54,930 bases of DNA from JAEYFP01 sp964579795 (GCA_964579795.1 CAZOHM010000015.1:1-54930), one strand, 5' to 3'. Positions 23,442 to 31,951 are shown, numbered from the stretch's first letter. The notes: generated by a model from the sequence alone, not told the origin. A program made the numbers and translations.

Positions 23442-23993
23442 ATGAAAAATACAGCATTAATTATTATTGATGTACAAAACGATTATTTTAAAGGAGGTGC
23501 CTGTGAGCTGCATGAGCCCGAAGCAGCACTTTGCTCTATTCAAAAGCTTTTAAAGCATTTCCGTGATGACCATGCCCCCGTATTCTTTATCCAGCACATT
23601 GGCAGTCCAAAAGGCTCTGCTTTCGTTCCCGGCACTCATGGCTTATGCATCCATGATGAAATTAAACCACTTATTGAAGAGCCTGTTATCACAAAGCATT
23701 ATCCAAGCAGCTTTCTTAAAACAACTCTTCAGAATCAGCTGCAAAAAGCAGATATCAGTAATCTTGTCGTATGCGGTATGATGACGCATATGTGCGTTGA
23801 TACGACCGTTCGTGCAGCTATGGATTATGGATATTCTACAACACTTATTTCCGATGCATGTACAACAAAGCATCTTGACTGGAACGGACAGACAATTGAT
23901 GCAGTCACAGTTCACAATGTCTATATCGGATCTTTAGCAGGTGCGTTTGCTGATGTTAAAACGACAGAGGAGTATTTAAGTCAGTTTATTTAG
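23442..23993 (+). CDS. Isochorismatase-like cysteine hydrolase
   Basis: This 183-residue hydrolase has the triad of the family: Asp10 in IIDVQNDYF, Lys85 in ITKHYPSSF and Cys118 in GMMTHMCVDTT, plus the cis-peptide region before Cys. Family members include nicotinamidases, isochorismatases and N-carbamoyl-amino-acid hydrolases; the sequence does not decide among them. It follows the HxlR gene and is preceded by an inverted repeat that overlaps its ribosome site. Its stop codon overlaps that of the convergent gene at 23990. Confidence 0.88.
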   Translation: MKNTALIIIDVQNDYFKGGACELHEPEAALCSIQKLLKHFRDDHAPVFFIQHIGSPKGSAFVPGTHGLCIHDEIKPLIEEPVITKHYPSSFLKTTLQNQLQKADISNLVVCGMMTHMCVDTTVRAAMDYGYSTTLISDACTTKHLDWNGQTIDAVTVHNVYIGSLAGAFADVKTTEEYLSQFI

Positions 23994-24703
23994 ACTACTT
24001 TTTCTTCTCTGTCTTTAAGCAGCCGATGAAGCATATCTTCTGTGATATCAGACGTGTCGCAAAAGAGCGGTTTCTTCGGCTGTTCATTTACTGCACAGTC
24101 ATCTTTTGCCGTATTTGTACTGTCATGACCGATACTGTTCTTATCCTCCTCCAGCTTGTAACGAATCTGCTGAATTTTACTATCCTGTGCGATGGCACGC
24201 ATAATACGGTTAATGTCTTCAGGGGAAAACATATCTATTGCCTTTGACAAATCACCAAGGCTGTCTCTATTTACCTTGAGAACTCCACCGCCTGACAATG
24301 GAATTGCAATTACCTTATCAGCATCAGACATATCTCCTAGACACAATGCACTATGCTCCTCATCACAAGTAAAGATTACTCCCTTATAATCAATGATTCC
24401 GTTCTTTGCAAGGTAAGAATATGGTACCTTGCCGTCATTATGCATACGCATATATAAAGAGTTTTCACCGTCTGCATCACGTCTTGTGTTCAATTCATCC
24501 TCTACCGACTCCTCCTGCAGTTTTTCAAAACGTTCCTTTTGTTCTTCCTTAATTGCATTTATATCAGCATCTATCCGCTCTATCATCTGTTTCCATTCTG
24601 ATGCACTGTAGGAATCCTGTCCTGTTTGGTATTTCGGTTCTCCGTCTTTGATACGCTGTTCCATAAGTTCATAAATCTGACCGCTTAACTCTCCTAACTT
24701 CAT
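23990..24703 (-). CDS. Unrecognised cytoplasmic protein, Lachnospiraceae-type
   Basis: I do not recognise a domain. The 237-residue product is hydrophilic, rich in Asp, Glu and Lys, with no signal peptide or membrane segment. A charged helical stretch that may form a coiled coil lies at about residues 36-72 (KQMIERIDADINAIKEEQKE). A middle part follows with YLAKNGIIDYKGVIFTCDEE and VIAIPLSGGGVLKVNRDSL, then helices with FSPEDINRIMRAIAQDSKIQQI and a short acidic C-terminal part. Similar proteins beginning MKxGELSGQIYE seem to occur in related Clostridia, which suggests a real conserved gene. The start at 24703 is chosen for its GGGAGGA site. It stands alone, convergent with the hydrolase. Confidence 0.7.
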   Translation of the reverse strand: MKLGELSGQIYELMEQRIKDGEPKYQTGQDSYSASEWKQMIERIDADINAIKEEQKERFEKLQEESVEDELNTRRDADGENSLYMRMHNDGKVPYSYLAKNGIIDYKGVIFTCDEEHSALCLGDMSDADKVIAIPLSGGGVLKVNRDSLGDLSKAIDMFSPEDINRIMRAIAQDSKIQQIRYKLEEDKNSIGHDSTNTAKDDCAVNEQPKKPLFCDTSDITEDMLHRLLKDREEKVV

Positions 24704-24754
24704 GATACAATCCTCCCATTTCCTCAATATCATTTTAGTTCCTGTATTTTAAGG

Positions 24755-24800
24755 AAAAAAAGAGACACTTCATCGAATTTTCGTTCCTTCGAATCAAGTG
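24755..24800 (-). terminator. Stem-loop plus T-run in the leader of the unrecognised gene
   Basis: On the minus strand CACTTGATTCGAA (24788-24800) can pair in two 5-base blocks with TTCGATGAAGTG (24766-24777), followed by TCTC and seven T residues (24755-24761). No gene precedes it on this strand. A possible TATAAT lies just upstream at about 24816-24821. It could attenuate the gene at 23990-24703 or end a short RNA. Confidence 0.4.
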
Positions 24801-24860
24801 CCATCCTTAGCCAAATATTATATCGGCATTTTAATAAAAATCTTTACGCTTATTTTCACT

Positions 24861-24889
24861 TTACTTTTCTCCTAAATACCCTTTATAAT
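24861..24889 (+). promoter_or_regulatory. Predicted promoter of the ABC-F gene
   Basis: TTACTT (24861-24866), a 17-base spacer and a perfect TATAAT (24884-24889) lie 56 bases before the ATG. The short leader leaves little room for the attenuators found before some antibiotic-induced ABC-F genes. Confidence 0.55.
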
Positions 24890-24945
24890 CAATTCGTTGA
24901 GCTTTACAATAAGGTTTGCTCAAAAACCGAAAGGCAGGAAAAACA

Positions 24946-26502
24946 ATGAGCATATTAAATGTTGAACATTTAACACATGGCTTCGGTGACCGGGCCATTT
25001 TTCATGACGTATCCTTTCGTCTTCTAAAGGGTGAGCACATCGGTCTGATTGGTGCGAACGGCGAGGGAAAGTCTACATTTATGAATATTATTACAGGAAA
25101 GCTTATGCCCGATGAAGGAAAGGTTGAATGGGCGAAAAACGTCCGGGTCGGCTACCTTGATCAGCATACTGTGTTAGAAAAAGGTCTTAGCATCAAGGAT
25201 GTTCTTTCCTCAGCTTTTGATTTTTTGTTTGATATGGAAGCACAAATGAATGATATTTGTGACAAGATGGGAGCAGCCACAGATTCTGAGCTGGAAGCAT
25301 ATATGGAAGAGCTTGGTACTATTCAAGATCTGCTTACTGTCCATGATTTTTATCTGATTGACTCTAAAGTAGAGGAGGTTGCACGTGCACTCGGTCTGCT
25401 TGATCTTGGACTGGACACAGATGTTACCGATTTGAGTGGAGGACAGCGCACAAAGGTACTGCTTGGAAAGCTGCTGCTTGAAAAGCCGGACATTCTGCTC
25501 CTGGATGAACCAACTAATTATCTGGATGCAGAGCATATTGAATGGCTGAAACGATACTTACAGGAATATGAAAATGCATTCATTCTAATTTCTCATGATA
25601 TTACTTTTTTGAACAGTGTAATTAATCTGATCTATCATATGGATCAGCAGCTTCTTACAAGATATGTTGGAGATTACGACAAATTTCAGGAAGTTTATGC
25701 CATGAAACAGTCTCAGCTTGAAGCCGCATATAACAAACAGCAAAAGGAAATTTCTGAATTAAAGGATTTTGTCTCACGCAACAAAGCAAGAGTTGCCACT
25801 CGAAACATGGCGATGTCCAGACAAAAGAAGCTTGATAAAATGGATGTCATCGAGCTTGCACATGAAAGACCAAAGCCTGAATTTCATTTTCGGGAAGCTC
25901 GTACACCCGGAAGATATATTTTTACTACACAATCGCTTGTAATCGGATATGATGAGCCACTTTCCTCTGCACTGGATTTATCAATGGAACGCGGAGAAAA
26001 AATTGTGCTGACAGGTGCTAACGGAATCGGAAAGACGACACTGTTAAAAAGTATTCTTGGTCTGATTCCTCCTATTTCCGGTTCTGTCGAGCAGGGAGAA
26101 TATTTGAGTATTGGTTATTTTGAGCAGGAAATGCCTCAGGATATTGCCACTACCTGTATCGAAGAAATATGGAAAGAATTTCCTTCCTATTCTCAGTACG
26201 AAGTCCGTTCTGCTCTTGCAAAATGCGGTTTGACTACGAAGCACATTGAAAGTAAGGTAAAGGTATTGAGTGGTGGAGAACAGGCAAAGGTTCGTCTCTG
26301 CAAGCTATTGAACCGCGATACTAATATTCTGCTTCTGGATGAGCCAACAAACCATCTCGATGTGGATGCAAAAGAAGAACTTAAGCGCGCACTCAAGGAG
26401 TATAAAGGCAGTATTCTCATGGTTTGTCATGAACCTGAATTTTATGAAGGGCTTGCGACGTCTGTCTGGGATTGTACCAAATGGACGACCAGACTCTTTT
26501 AA
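24946..26502 (+). CDS. yfmM: ABC-F family ATPase, YfmM type
   Basis: This 518-residue soluble protein has two ATP-binding cassettes. The first has Walker A GANGEGKST, signature LSGGQRTK and Walker B ILLLDEPTNYLD. The second has Walker A GANGIGKTT, signature LSGGEQAK and Walker B ILLLDEPTNHLD. The linker between them contains the basic NKARVATRNMAMSRQKKLDKM segment. There are no membrane domains. It resembles B. subtilis YfmM almost along its length. ABC-F proteins act on the ribosome, and some protect it from antibiotics; no resistance is known to me for this subgroup. The start at 24946 follows a modest AGGCAGGA site. A terminator at 26533 follows. Confidence 0.9.
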   Translation: MSILNVEHLTHGFGDRAIFHDVSFRLLKGEHIGLIGANGEGKSTFMNIITGKLMPDEGKVEWAKNVRVGYLDQHTVLEKGLSIKDVLSSAFDFLFDMEAQMNDICDKMGAATDSELEAYMEELGTIQDLLTVHDFYLIDSKVEEVARALGLLDLGLDTDVTDLSGGQRTKVLLGKLLLEKPDILLLDEPTNYLDAEHIEWLKRYLQEYENAFILISHDITFLNSVINLIYHMDQQLLTRYVGDYDKFQEVYAMKQSQLEAAYNKQQKEISELKDFVSRNKARVATRNMAMSRQKKLDKMDVIELAHERPKPEFHFREARTPGRYIFTTQSLVIGYDEPLSSALDLSMERGEKIVLTGANGIGKTTLLKSILGLIPPISGSVEQGEYLSIGYFEQEMPQDIATTCIEEIWKEFPSYSQYEVRSALAKCGLTTKHIESKVKVLSGGEQAKVRLCKLLNRDTNILLLDEPTNHLDVDAKEELKRALKEYKGSILMVCHEPEFYEGLATSVWDCTKWTTRLF

Positions 26503-26532
26503 TCAGTAGATATCCATATCTTATTCTATGAT

Positions 26533-26565
26533 AAAGCACTCCGACTATACAGTCAGGAGTGCTTT
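26533..26565 (+). terminator. Intrinsic terminator of the ABC-F gene
   Basis: AAAGCACTCC-GACT and AGTC-A-GGAGTGCTTT form a 14-base stem with one bulge and an ATAC loop, then TG. The element overlaps the stop codon of the convergent PadR gene. Confidence 0.75.
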
Positions 26566-27081
26566 TGCAGATTCACACCATCGCAAATATCCTTTATATG
26601 TCTCTACTCCAAACATGGCTGTGAGCAGATAGTACTTATGATCCTCCTGCTCACACAGGTTTTTCAGCTGCTCCACACATACTTCCAGATACGCAAGTTC
26701 TCTTTGAACCTTTTTCTCAAAATTTTCAATATGTACTCTGGTTTCCTTTTCTCCGACAGCTCCTCCAAAAAAAACCTTCAGCAACGTTTCGTAATGCAGT
26801 TCATCCTTTATGGCGGGACGTGCCAGCCACTCCTTTAATCTCATTTTTCCGGCGTCTGTAATTGTATATTGCAGCTTTTCTCTGCCGTTCTCACTTACAT
26901 TATGTCGAACTACAAGCTTCTCGTTTTCCAGCTCATTCAAAGCAGGATAAATACTTCCATAGCTTCCGCTCCAGAAAAAATGAAGTGAAGAATCAATGTG
27001 CTTCTTTATTTCATACCCGGTCATGTCTTCGTGGCTCAAAAATCCAAGAATTACCTGATTTATCTTCTTTTCACTTGCCAT
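26545..27081 (-). CDS. PadR family transcriptional regulator
   Basis: This 178-residue protein has the PadR winged helix at about residues 8-85 (ILGFLSHEDMTGYEIKKHI, SYGSIYPALNELENEKLV, YTITDAGKMRLKEWL) and the C-terminal helical Vir_act_alpha_C-type dimerisation domain. The start codon lies within the last codons of the flavodoxin gene, an overlap of 11 bases, so the two are translated together. It probably controls its own operon, perhaps with the flavodoxin as effector gene. Confidence 0.92.
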   Translation of the reverse strand: MASEKKINQVILGFLSHEDMTGYEIKKHIDSSLHFFWSGSYGSIYPALNELENEKLVVRHNVSENGREKLQYTITDAGKMRLKEWLARPAIKDELHYETLLKVFFGGAVGEKETRVHIENFEKKVQRELAYLEVCVEQLKNLCEQEDHKYYLLTAMFGVETYKGYLRWCESAKALLTV

Positions 27082-27562
27082 AAGCCATCTCCCTGTATTT
27101 CTCTGAAAACTCTTTCAGCTTTTCTTCATTCTCGGATGATTTCGGATTGACTCGGTCTGTAAGGGAAGTAGTCAGATGCAGATTTGGAAGTTTATCAGCA
27201 AGCTTTTGTATACACTTTCCCTGATCTCCCCCTCCGCTGCAGGTAAATACTGCAATGACGCGTTCTCCTATTTTATTTTTCTTCAAAAAGGTATTCACTG
27301 CCGGTGCATTAACGCTTGCCCAGATTGGGGTTCCAAGAATTAATGCGTCATATTTCTCCAAATCGATATCGAACGATTTAAGCTTCGGGCAAAAACCAAA
27401 TGATGCCTGCGCACCACCTGCAAAGAATTTTCCAAAGCCTTTTTCGGGAATCTTTCGAGCTGTTTCAAGCTCCAATAAATCTGCACCTACTTCTTTTGCT
27501 ATTTTCTCTGCTGCTTCTTTTGTGTTCCCGTTTAAAGAATAATATACAACCAGACTTTTCAT
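27071..27562 (-). CDS. Flavodoxin family protein
   Basis: This 163-residue protein has the FMN phosphate-binding loop YYSLNGNTKEAAEKIA near the N-terminus and the later GTPIWASVNAPAVNTFL and FTCSGGGDQGK loops that surround the flavin ring. It is a low-potential electron carrier or a flavodoxin-like reductase. It is the first gene of a two-gene unit with the PadR regulator. The 36 bases to the histidine kinase gene upstream hold no terminator that I can see. Confidence 0.9.
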   Translation of the reverse strand: MKSLVVYYSLNGNTKEAAEKIAKEVGADLLELETARKIPEKGFGKFFAGGAQASFGFCPKLKSFDIDLEKYDALILGTPIWASVNAPAVNTFLKKNKIGERVIAVFTCSGGGDQGKCIQKLADKLPNLHLTTSLTDRVNPKSSENEEKLKEFSEKYREMAYGK

Positions 27563-27598
27563 TATTTTCCTCTTTTCTTTCTTAACTTAATTTATATT

Positions 27599-28479
27599 TT
27601 ATATTAACATGATAAAAGCTGCTCCCTGATTACTGTCACTTTGCACCTCAATCTGACCGTGATGTGCATCAACAATCGATTTTGCAATAGATAGTCCCAG
27701 TCCCGAGCCTCCATTCTGACGGCTTCTTGCTTTATTCACACGATAAAAGCGATTGAATATCTGCGGAACATCTTTTGAGGGAATACCATAGCCATTGTCC
27801 CGGTACAGTATTTTTACCTTATTTTTCTCCTTAGCTGCGCTAATTCTGATTTCTCCGGCTCTTCCCATATATTTAAGTGAGTTATCTATCAGTATTCTGA
27901 AAAGCTGTGTTATTTTCTGTGCATCCGCATGTATGATGATTTCTTCAGAAAAATCGCAGATGAAAATCACATTTTTCGTCTGTGCCACTGCTTCAAATGT
28001 ATTGATTTGTTCATCAACTACAAGCTTTAGCGGAAAATCCGTCATATCCAGCTCTGACTGTTCGCTGTCTGCTCTTGAAAGAATTAATAAATCATCTACA
28101 AGCTTATTGATTCTCAGCATTTCCTTATGAATATTGTTTACCCATTTTTCCTGCTGTTCAATGGTTGCTTTTGGATCCTCCATGAGTATTTCCAGACTTG
28201 ACTGCATAACAGCAAGCGGTGTCCGTAATTCATGCGATGCATTTGCTGTGAATTCCATTTGCTGCTGCCATGCTCTCTTTATTGGTCTCATTGCCATAGT
28301 AGAAAGTGTTACACTGGCAATAAACACAGCAAACAGGATAATGACCGCCAAAATAAAGGCTCTTCTGTAAGCTGTCTCATCCTGTGATTCCAAAGTAAAA
28401 ATAACAGAAAGGATACCAATTGTTATGGATATTACAATCATCGTAAACAGAATGAATTGTCTTCTTATTTTTTTATCAT
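27599..28479 (-). CDS. Sensor histidine kinase, reading frame interrupted at codon 4
   Basis: The expected start is the ATG at 28479, which overlaps the response regulator stop as ATGA. In that frame the gene reads ATG ATA AAA AAA TAA. A shift of -1 on the A AAA AAA heptamer (28468-28474) restores MIKKIRRQFILFTMIVIS and a full kinase of about 293 residues. Without it translation would have to start at an ATG at 28441, which lacks a ribosome site and cuts the first membrane helix. The rest is intact: a second membrane helix, the H-box FTANASHELRTPLAV, the N-box ILIDNSLKYM, and DNGYGIPSKDV and GGSGLGLSI for ATP binding. No large extracellular sensor domain is present, only about 15 residues. 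Confidence 0.8.
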
Positions 28480-29162
28480 AGAGTACCTCTTTTTGTTACA
28501 AGCGAATATCCATTTCCCCGGATTGTCTGAAGCTCCATTCCTGCTGCTTTAAAATCAATTTTCTTTCGTAAATAATAGATATACAGCTCTACATTTGCTA
28601 TCTCCACATCCCTGTCAAATCCCCATATTTTATTTAATATCTGCTCTTTTAACAGCACCTGATTCGGATTACTTAGAAGATATTCCAGAAGCTTAGTTTC
28701 CGTTTTGGTCAAGGTGATTTCCTTTCCATTCATTTCAAAAGTGTTTCGAAAGATATTCAGCTTCGTTCCTGCTGTTTCCAGAACATCCTCCTGCTGTACA
28801 GTGTTTCGTCGTCTTGTGAGTGCTTTTACTCTGGCAAGAAATTCCTGGTTAGAAAATGGTTTAATCAAATAATCGTCTGCTCCGGCTTCCAGGCCTTCTA
28901 CTCTGTCATGTATCGAATCTCTGGCAGTCAGAAACATCACCGGTGTATCCTTCTTTTCTCTTCTGATTGCTTTTAAAATATCAAGACCTTCCATTCCCGG
29001 CAGCATACGGTCTAAAACAATTGCATCATAAATTCCAGACTGGGCATAGGCTTCTCCCTCGTCTCCAGTATAGGCACAATCCACCTGATATCCCTGCTTA
29101 ATCAAAATATGTTTCAAAGCGTCTGCCAATGCTTCTTCATCCTCAACTAATAAAATTCGCAT
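28476..29162 (-). CDS. OmpR-family response regulator
   Basis: This 228-residue protein has a receiver domain with the acidic pocket in LLVEDEE, the phospho-acceptor Asp in DAIVLDRMLPGMEG, Thr and Lys in MFLTARD and DDYLIKPFS. A winged-helix DNA-binding domain follows (EITLTKTETKLLEYLLSNPNQVL ... YLRKKIDF ... TIRGNGYSL). It is paired with the kinase encoded next. An 11-base tandem repeat just before its ribosome site is a candidate binding site, in line with OmpR-family habits. The AAAGGAGGATATC ribosome site is strong. Confidence 0.94.
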   Translation of the reverse strand: MRILLVEDEEALADALKHILIKQGYQVDCAYTGDEGEAYAQSGIYDAIVLDRMLPGMEGLDILKAIRREKKDTPVMFLTARDSIHDRVEGLEAGADDYLIKPFSNQEFLARVKALTRRRNTVQQEDVLETAGTKLNIFRNTFEMNGKEITLTKTETKLLEYLLSNPNQVLLKEQILNKIWGFDRDVEIANVELYIYYLRKKIDFKAAGMELQTIRGNGYSLVTKRGTL

Positions 29163-29175
29163 TCCGATATCCTCC

Positions 29176-29197
29176 TTTCAAAGCTTTTTCAAAGCTT
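29176..29197. promoter_or_regulatory. Tandem 11-base repeat, candidate response-regulator site
   Basis: TTTCAAAGCTT occurs twice in direct head-to-tail succession (29176-29186, 29187-29197). It lies between the response-regulator start and a TACTAT -10-like box at 29213-29218 in front of the methyltransferase-like gene. An 11-base period places both half-sites on one DNA face, as for dimers of OmpR/PhoB-type regulators. Confidence 0.55.
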
Positions 29198-29248
29198 CGC
29201 TTGATAAATTTATACTATCAAAAACAAACCTCATAGAAAGGATCTATT

Positions 29249-30403
29249 ATGAATCAGTATAACACTCAATCAACAACGGTTCCATCTACAGCAAAGGCAA
29301 AAGGAGGATTTTTCAGCATATTCCTGTTTTTTTCTTTGTAGCCTTTGAATTTGCCTATATGGCAGGCCCCTTCGCTATTTTACTTTTACTCTGTTTATAG
29401 TCCTGTACTTAACTTTTTCAATAAAATACCGGCTTTATCCTGGCTTGTTAAGTTCTTTTTACCACATATTGCAAGAGAAACGGCCTCTCCTGTACTTACC
29501 TTCATAACCATTCTTGGTATTATCATGAGTCTTGTCGGTTTCTTGATTTTTCTTATAGGCGCCTGTCAGATTTATTACAGCAAGCTTACAAAGAAAGGTG
29601 CTGTAACCGGGGGACTATATAAATATGTACGCCACCCTCAGTATACCTCATTCATTGTCTGCAGCTTTGGTCTTCTTTTGCTGTGGCCACGCTATATTGT
29701 TGTAATTTTCTTTGTTCTGCTTTTATTTGGATACTATTTTCTTGCAAGAGCTGAGGAACGGGAATGTGAAGCAAAATACGGAGAATCCTTTATTTCATAC
29801 GAGCAGCAGACCGGCCGCTTCTTCCCTAAGCTAAATAAAGTCCATTTAAGCAAAACCGCATCACAAAAAGCAGGTTTTCTCCAGATTCTTGCAGCCTTTG
29901 TCTGTACTATGGCTGTTTTCCTTGGCGGCGCATTTGCGCTCAACCAGCTTTCCATTCATTCTCTGTATTCGAGTCTGAAGGAAAACAGTGCTACTGTTTC
30001 ACTTAGTAAACTGTCTACAGATGAAATAGATAAAATTCTTGTAATTGCACAGGAAGACAAGACTGTTCAGCAGTTTCTGTCCAAACGGAATACTTCACAA
30101 GCTGAGCTTAACTATGTCATGCCAACAGAATGGTTCGCTGCCGAAGTCCCAATGAACGGAATCAAGTATAAAAAAGGACACAAATCTCCACAGGATTATA
30201 ACCGAAATTGCTACAAAGTAATCTTTCTGGACGCTTTTGTACCAAATACTGTGAATCCCTCTGGCGCACAGATTCTGGAAAAGGCGACTATGATTACTCC
30301 TCTTGTGGAGGTATGGATCGATCTGTCATCCAGTCAGGTTACAGATGTAAAATCTATGCCTGCCACAATAAAATATGATGGAATTCCTGAAGCCATTTAT
30401 TAA
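29249..30403 (+). pseudogene. Isoprenylcysteine methyltransferase-like membrane protein, N-terminal frame damaged
   Basis: An ATG at 29249 with a GAAAGGATC site opens a frame that meets TAG at 29339. Reading on from a T7 run (29327-29333) with a -1 shift gives FFVAFEFAYMAGPFA. A +1 shift near 29375 then gives FYFYSVYSPVLNFF and the rest of the protein. Both pieces fit the family, so two compensating single-base changes probably interrupt the gene. The body has membrane helices and the ICMT/PEMT-type motif GGLYKYVRHPQYTSFIVCSFG, then YYFLARAEERECEAKYGESFISYEQQTGRFFP. A C-terminal half of about 170 residues outside the membrane is unrecognised. Translation from a TTG at 29345 could still give a truncated product. 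It is divergent from the two-component system. Confidence 0.65.
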
Positions 30404-30427
30404 TACCTTCTGTTTTAGCTATTTCAG

Positions 30428-31165
30428 TTATTTCTGCTTTGCCTTCATGGAATAGCGTAATACTTGTTTTGGACAGCTGTCAATACAGGCACCACACTGA
30501 ATACATTCCGTATTCCAGAAATTTTCCTGCGTCTGAACAATATCCTTTACCGGCAGGCTCATCGGACAGGCTTTCTGGCATTGTCCGCAGGAAATACATT
30601 TCTCTTTTTCTGCTGTGATATGAAGCTGTGGAAAATGTAACAGCTGTCCAAGCTTTTCGCCAATAATCATAAACGGTGCCATCCAGCAAATATAATGACA
30701 GGTGGCACGTTTTCCATGAAACAGTGCAGGTAGTAACAATAAAAGAATAATTCCGTAATAAATCACATAATTGTAAATTTGGGCAATGGAAATCCCATGA
30801 TCTGTCATAAAAAAGAAATCTATTGTTACATGATTCTGTCCAAGAGCAAACAGAACTACGAGCAGCACAATCCAGATAAACCAGATAACAAACTTTATTG
30901 CATTTCTTTTTCCCTGCTTTGCATTTTTATCATTCACAAGTGCTGCACATTCCTGAAGACCGCCTGCAGGACACAAATATGCACAGAATATCCGGCCAAA
31001 AAAGACAGAACCAAACAGCAATGCCATAAACACAAAAAAGCTTCCATTCATAATACGCTGTGCAAATGCCATTGAAATAATCGCCGGTGAAAAGTACCAC
31101 ATAGTAATCGGAAACAGTAAAAATGCAACAAGAATGATTAATTTTCTGATTTTTTGTCTTTTCAT
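30428..31165 (-). CDS. NapH/CcoG-like membrane 4Fe-4S ferredoxin
   Basis: This 245-residue protein has about four or five membrane helices, with CAYLCPAGGLQEC and CHYICW motifs in loops, and a C-terminal soluble part carrying two ferredoxin-type clusters (CISCGQCQKACP and CIQCGACIDSCP). Such proteins move electrons between quinol or membrane donors and soluble reductases. No reductase gene adjoins it, so its partner is unknown. The start at 31165 follows TGGAGA; a longer in-frame start at 31177 is part of that site. Three TGATATAT repeats lie upstream. Confidence 0.85.
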   Translation of the reverse strand: MKRQKIRKLIILVAFLLFPITMWYFSPAIISMAFAQRIMNGSFFVFMALLFGSVFFGRIFCAYLCPAGGLQECAALVNDKNAKQGKRNAIKFVIWFIWIVLLVVLFALGQNHVTIDFFFMTDHGISIAQIYNYVIYYGIILLLLLPALFHGKRATCHYICWMAPFMIIGEKLGQLLHFPQLHITAEKEKCISCGQCQKACPMSLPVKDIVQTQENFWNTECIQCGACIDSCPKQVLRYSMKAKQK

Positions 31166-31192
31166 GATTTTCTCCATTATATTTATTTGCTC

Positions 31193-31226
31193 TGATATAT
31201 CTGTTTGATATATCGGCTTGATATAT
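31193..31226. repeat. Three TGATATAT repeats at a 13-base period
   Basis: TGATATAT occurs at 31193-31200, 31206-31213 and 31219-31226, exactly 13 bases apart. The first two are followed by C, so each holds the palindrome GATATATC. They lie 28-60 bases before the NapH-like start, in the 114-base gap behind the LysE-type gene. They are probably regulator half-sites in the promoter. Confidence 0.6.
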
Positions 31227-31279
31227 AATATAAATCACATTTTTATGTCTGTCAACACATTTTCGAATTATTGTCTCTA

Positions 31280-31909
31280 TTATCCCATTGTTCCAACTGC
31301 AAGACTTAGTGCAAACCAGATGAATATAAGTCCAAAGCTTTTCTGAATAAGTGCCAGCAGTTTTGGTTTTCCGATAATCAGTTGTCTCGCCGCACCTGCA
31401 AGTACACCATAACCAATGAAAACGATAAGTGTCACAAGCATAAAGAGCAGACCTGCAAATCCATACCGAAATACAGAATTGGTACTGTCAGAGCTTTGAA
31501 GCTGCTGTCCATACTGTGGCAGAAATGAAAAAAAGAATAATGTCAGCTTTGGATTTAACAAATTTATCATAACTCCCCGTTTAATGATTCCGTGCAAGTT
31601 TTGATTTTCAACTGTATCATCCTGCTGCGTCTTTGCCTTACTTACAAGCATCCCTATTCCCATGTAAAGCAAATACAATGCACCGGCATACTTCACGATA
31701 AGAAATACACGCTGATTCATTGTCATCAACAATGTTGAAAGTGCAATGCTGACACATAAATGAGGAATAATTCCGGCAGTACATCCAACAGCAGCTAGTA
31801 TTCCCCCTCGCTTTCCCTGATTGATTCCTGTCGATATCGTGTACATCACTCCTGTTCCGGGACTTATGATAATCATCACAGATGCAATTAGAAATGAATA
31901 GATTGTCAT
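31280..31909 (-). CDS. LysE family amino-acid exporter
   Basis: This 209-residue membrane protein has about six helices and the LysE/RhtB signature near its start (IIISPGTGVMYTISTGINQGKRGGILAAVGCTAG), then NLLNPKLTLFFFSFLPQY. It exports an amino acid or related compound; the substrate is not evident. The start at 31909 follows GGAGG. The longer frame from 31987 would overlap the promoter region. It is divergent from a MocR regulator, and two MocR-type half-sites cover its own -35 region, which suggests control by that regulator. Confidence 0.9.
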   Translation of the reverse strand: MTIYSFLIASVMIIISPGTGVMYTISTGINQGKRGGILAAVGCTAGIIPHLCVSIALSTLLMTMNQRVFLIVKYAGALYLLYMGIGMLVSKAKTQQDDTVENQNLHGIIKRGVMINLLNPKLTLFFFSFLPQYGQQLQSSDSTNSVFRYGFAGLLFMLVTLIVFIGYGVLAGAARQLIIGKPKLLALIQKSFGLIFIWFALSLAVGTMG

Positions 31910-31951
31910 ATTTTCATACCTCCAAATATTGAATTTGACATGTCTAGCATT

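Noticed and set aside
24946..26502. Antibiotic-resistance ABC-F gene
   Set aside because: The sequence matches the YfmM housekeeping-like group. No antibiotic-responsive leader is evident, and no resistance is established for that group.
31193..31226. CRISPR-like array
   Set aside because: The repeats are 8 bases with 5-base gaps, far below CRISPR repeat and spacer lengths, and there are no cas genes.
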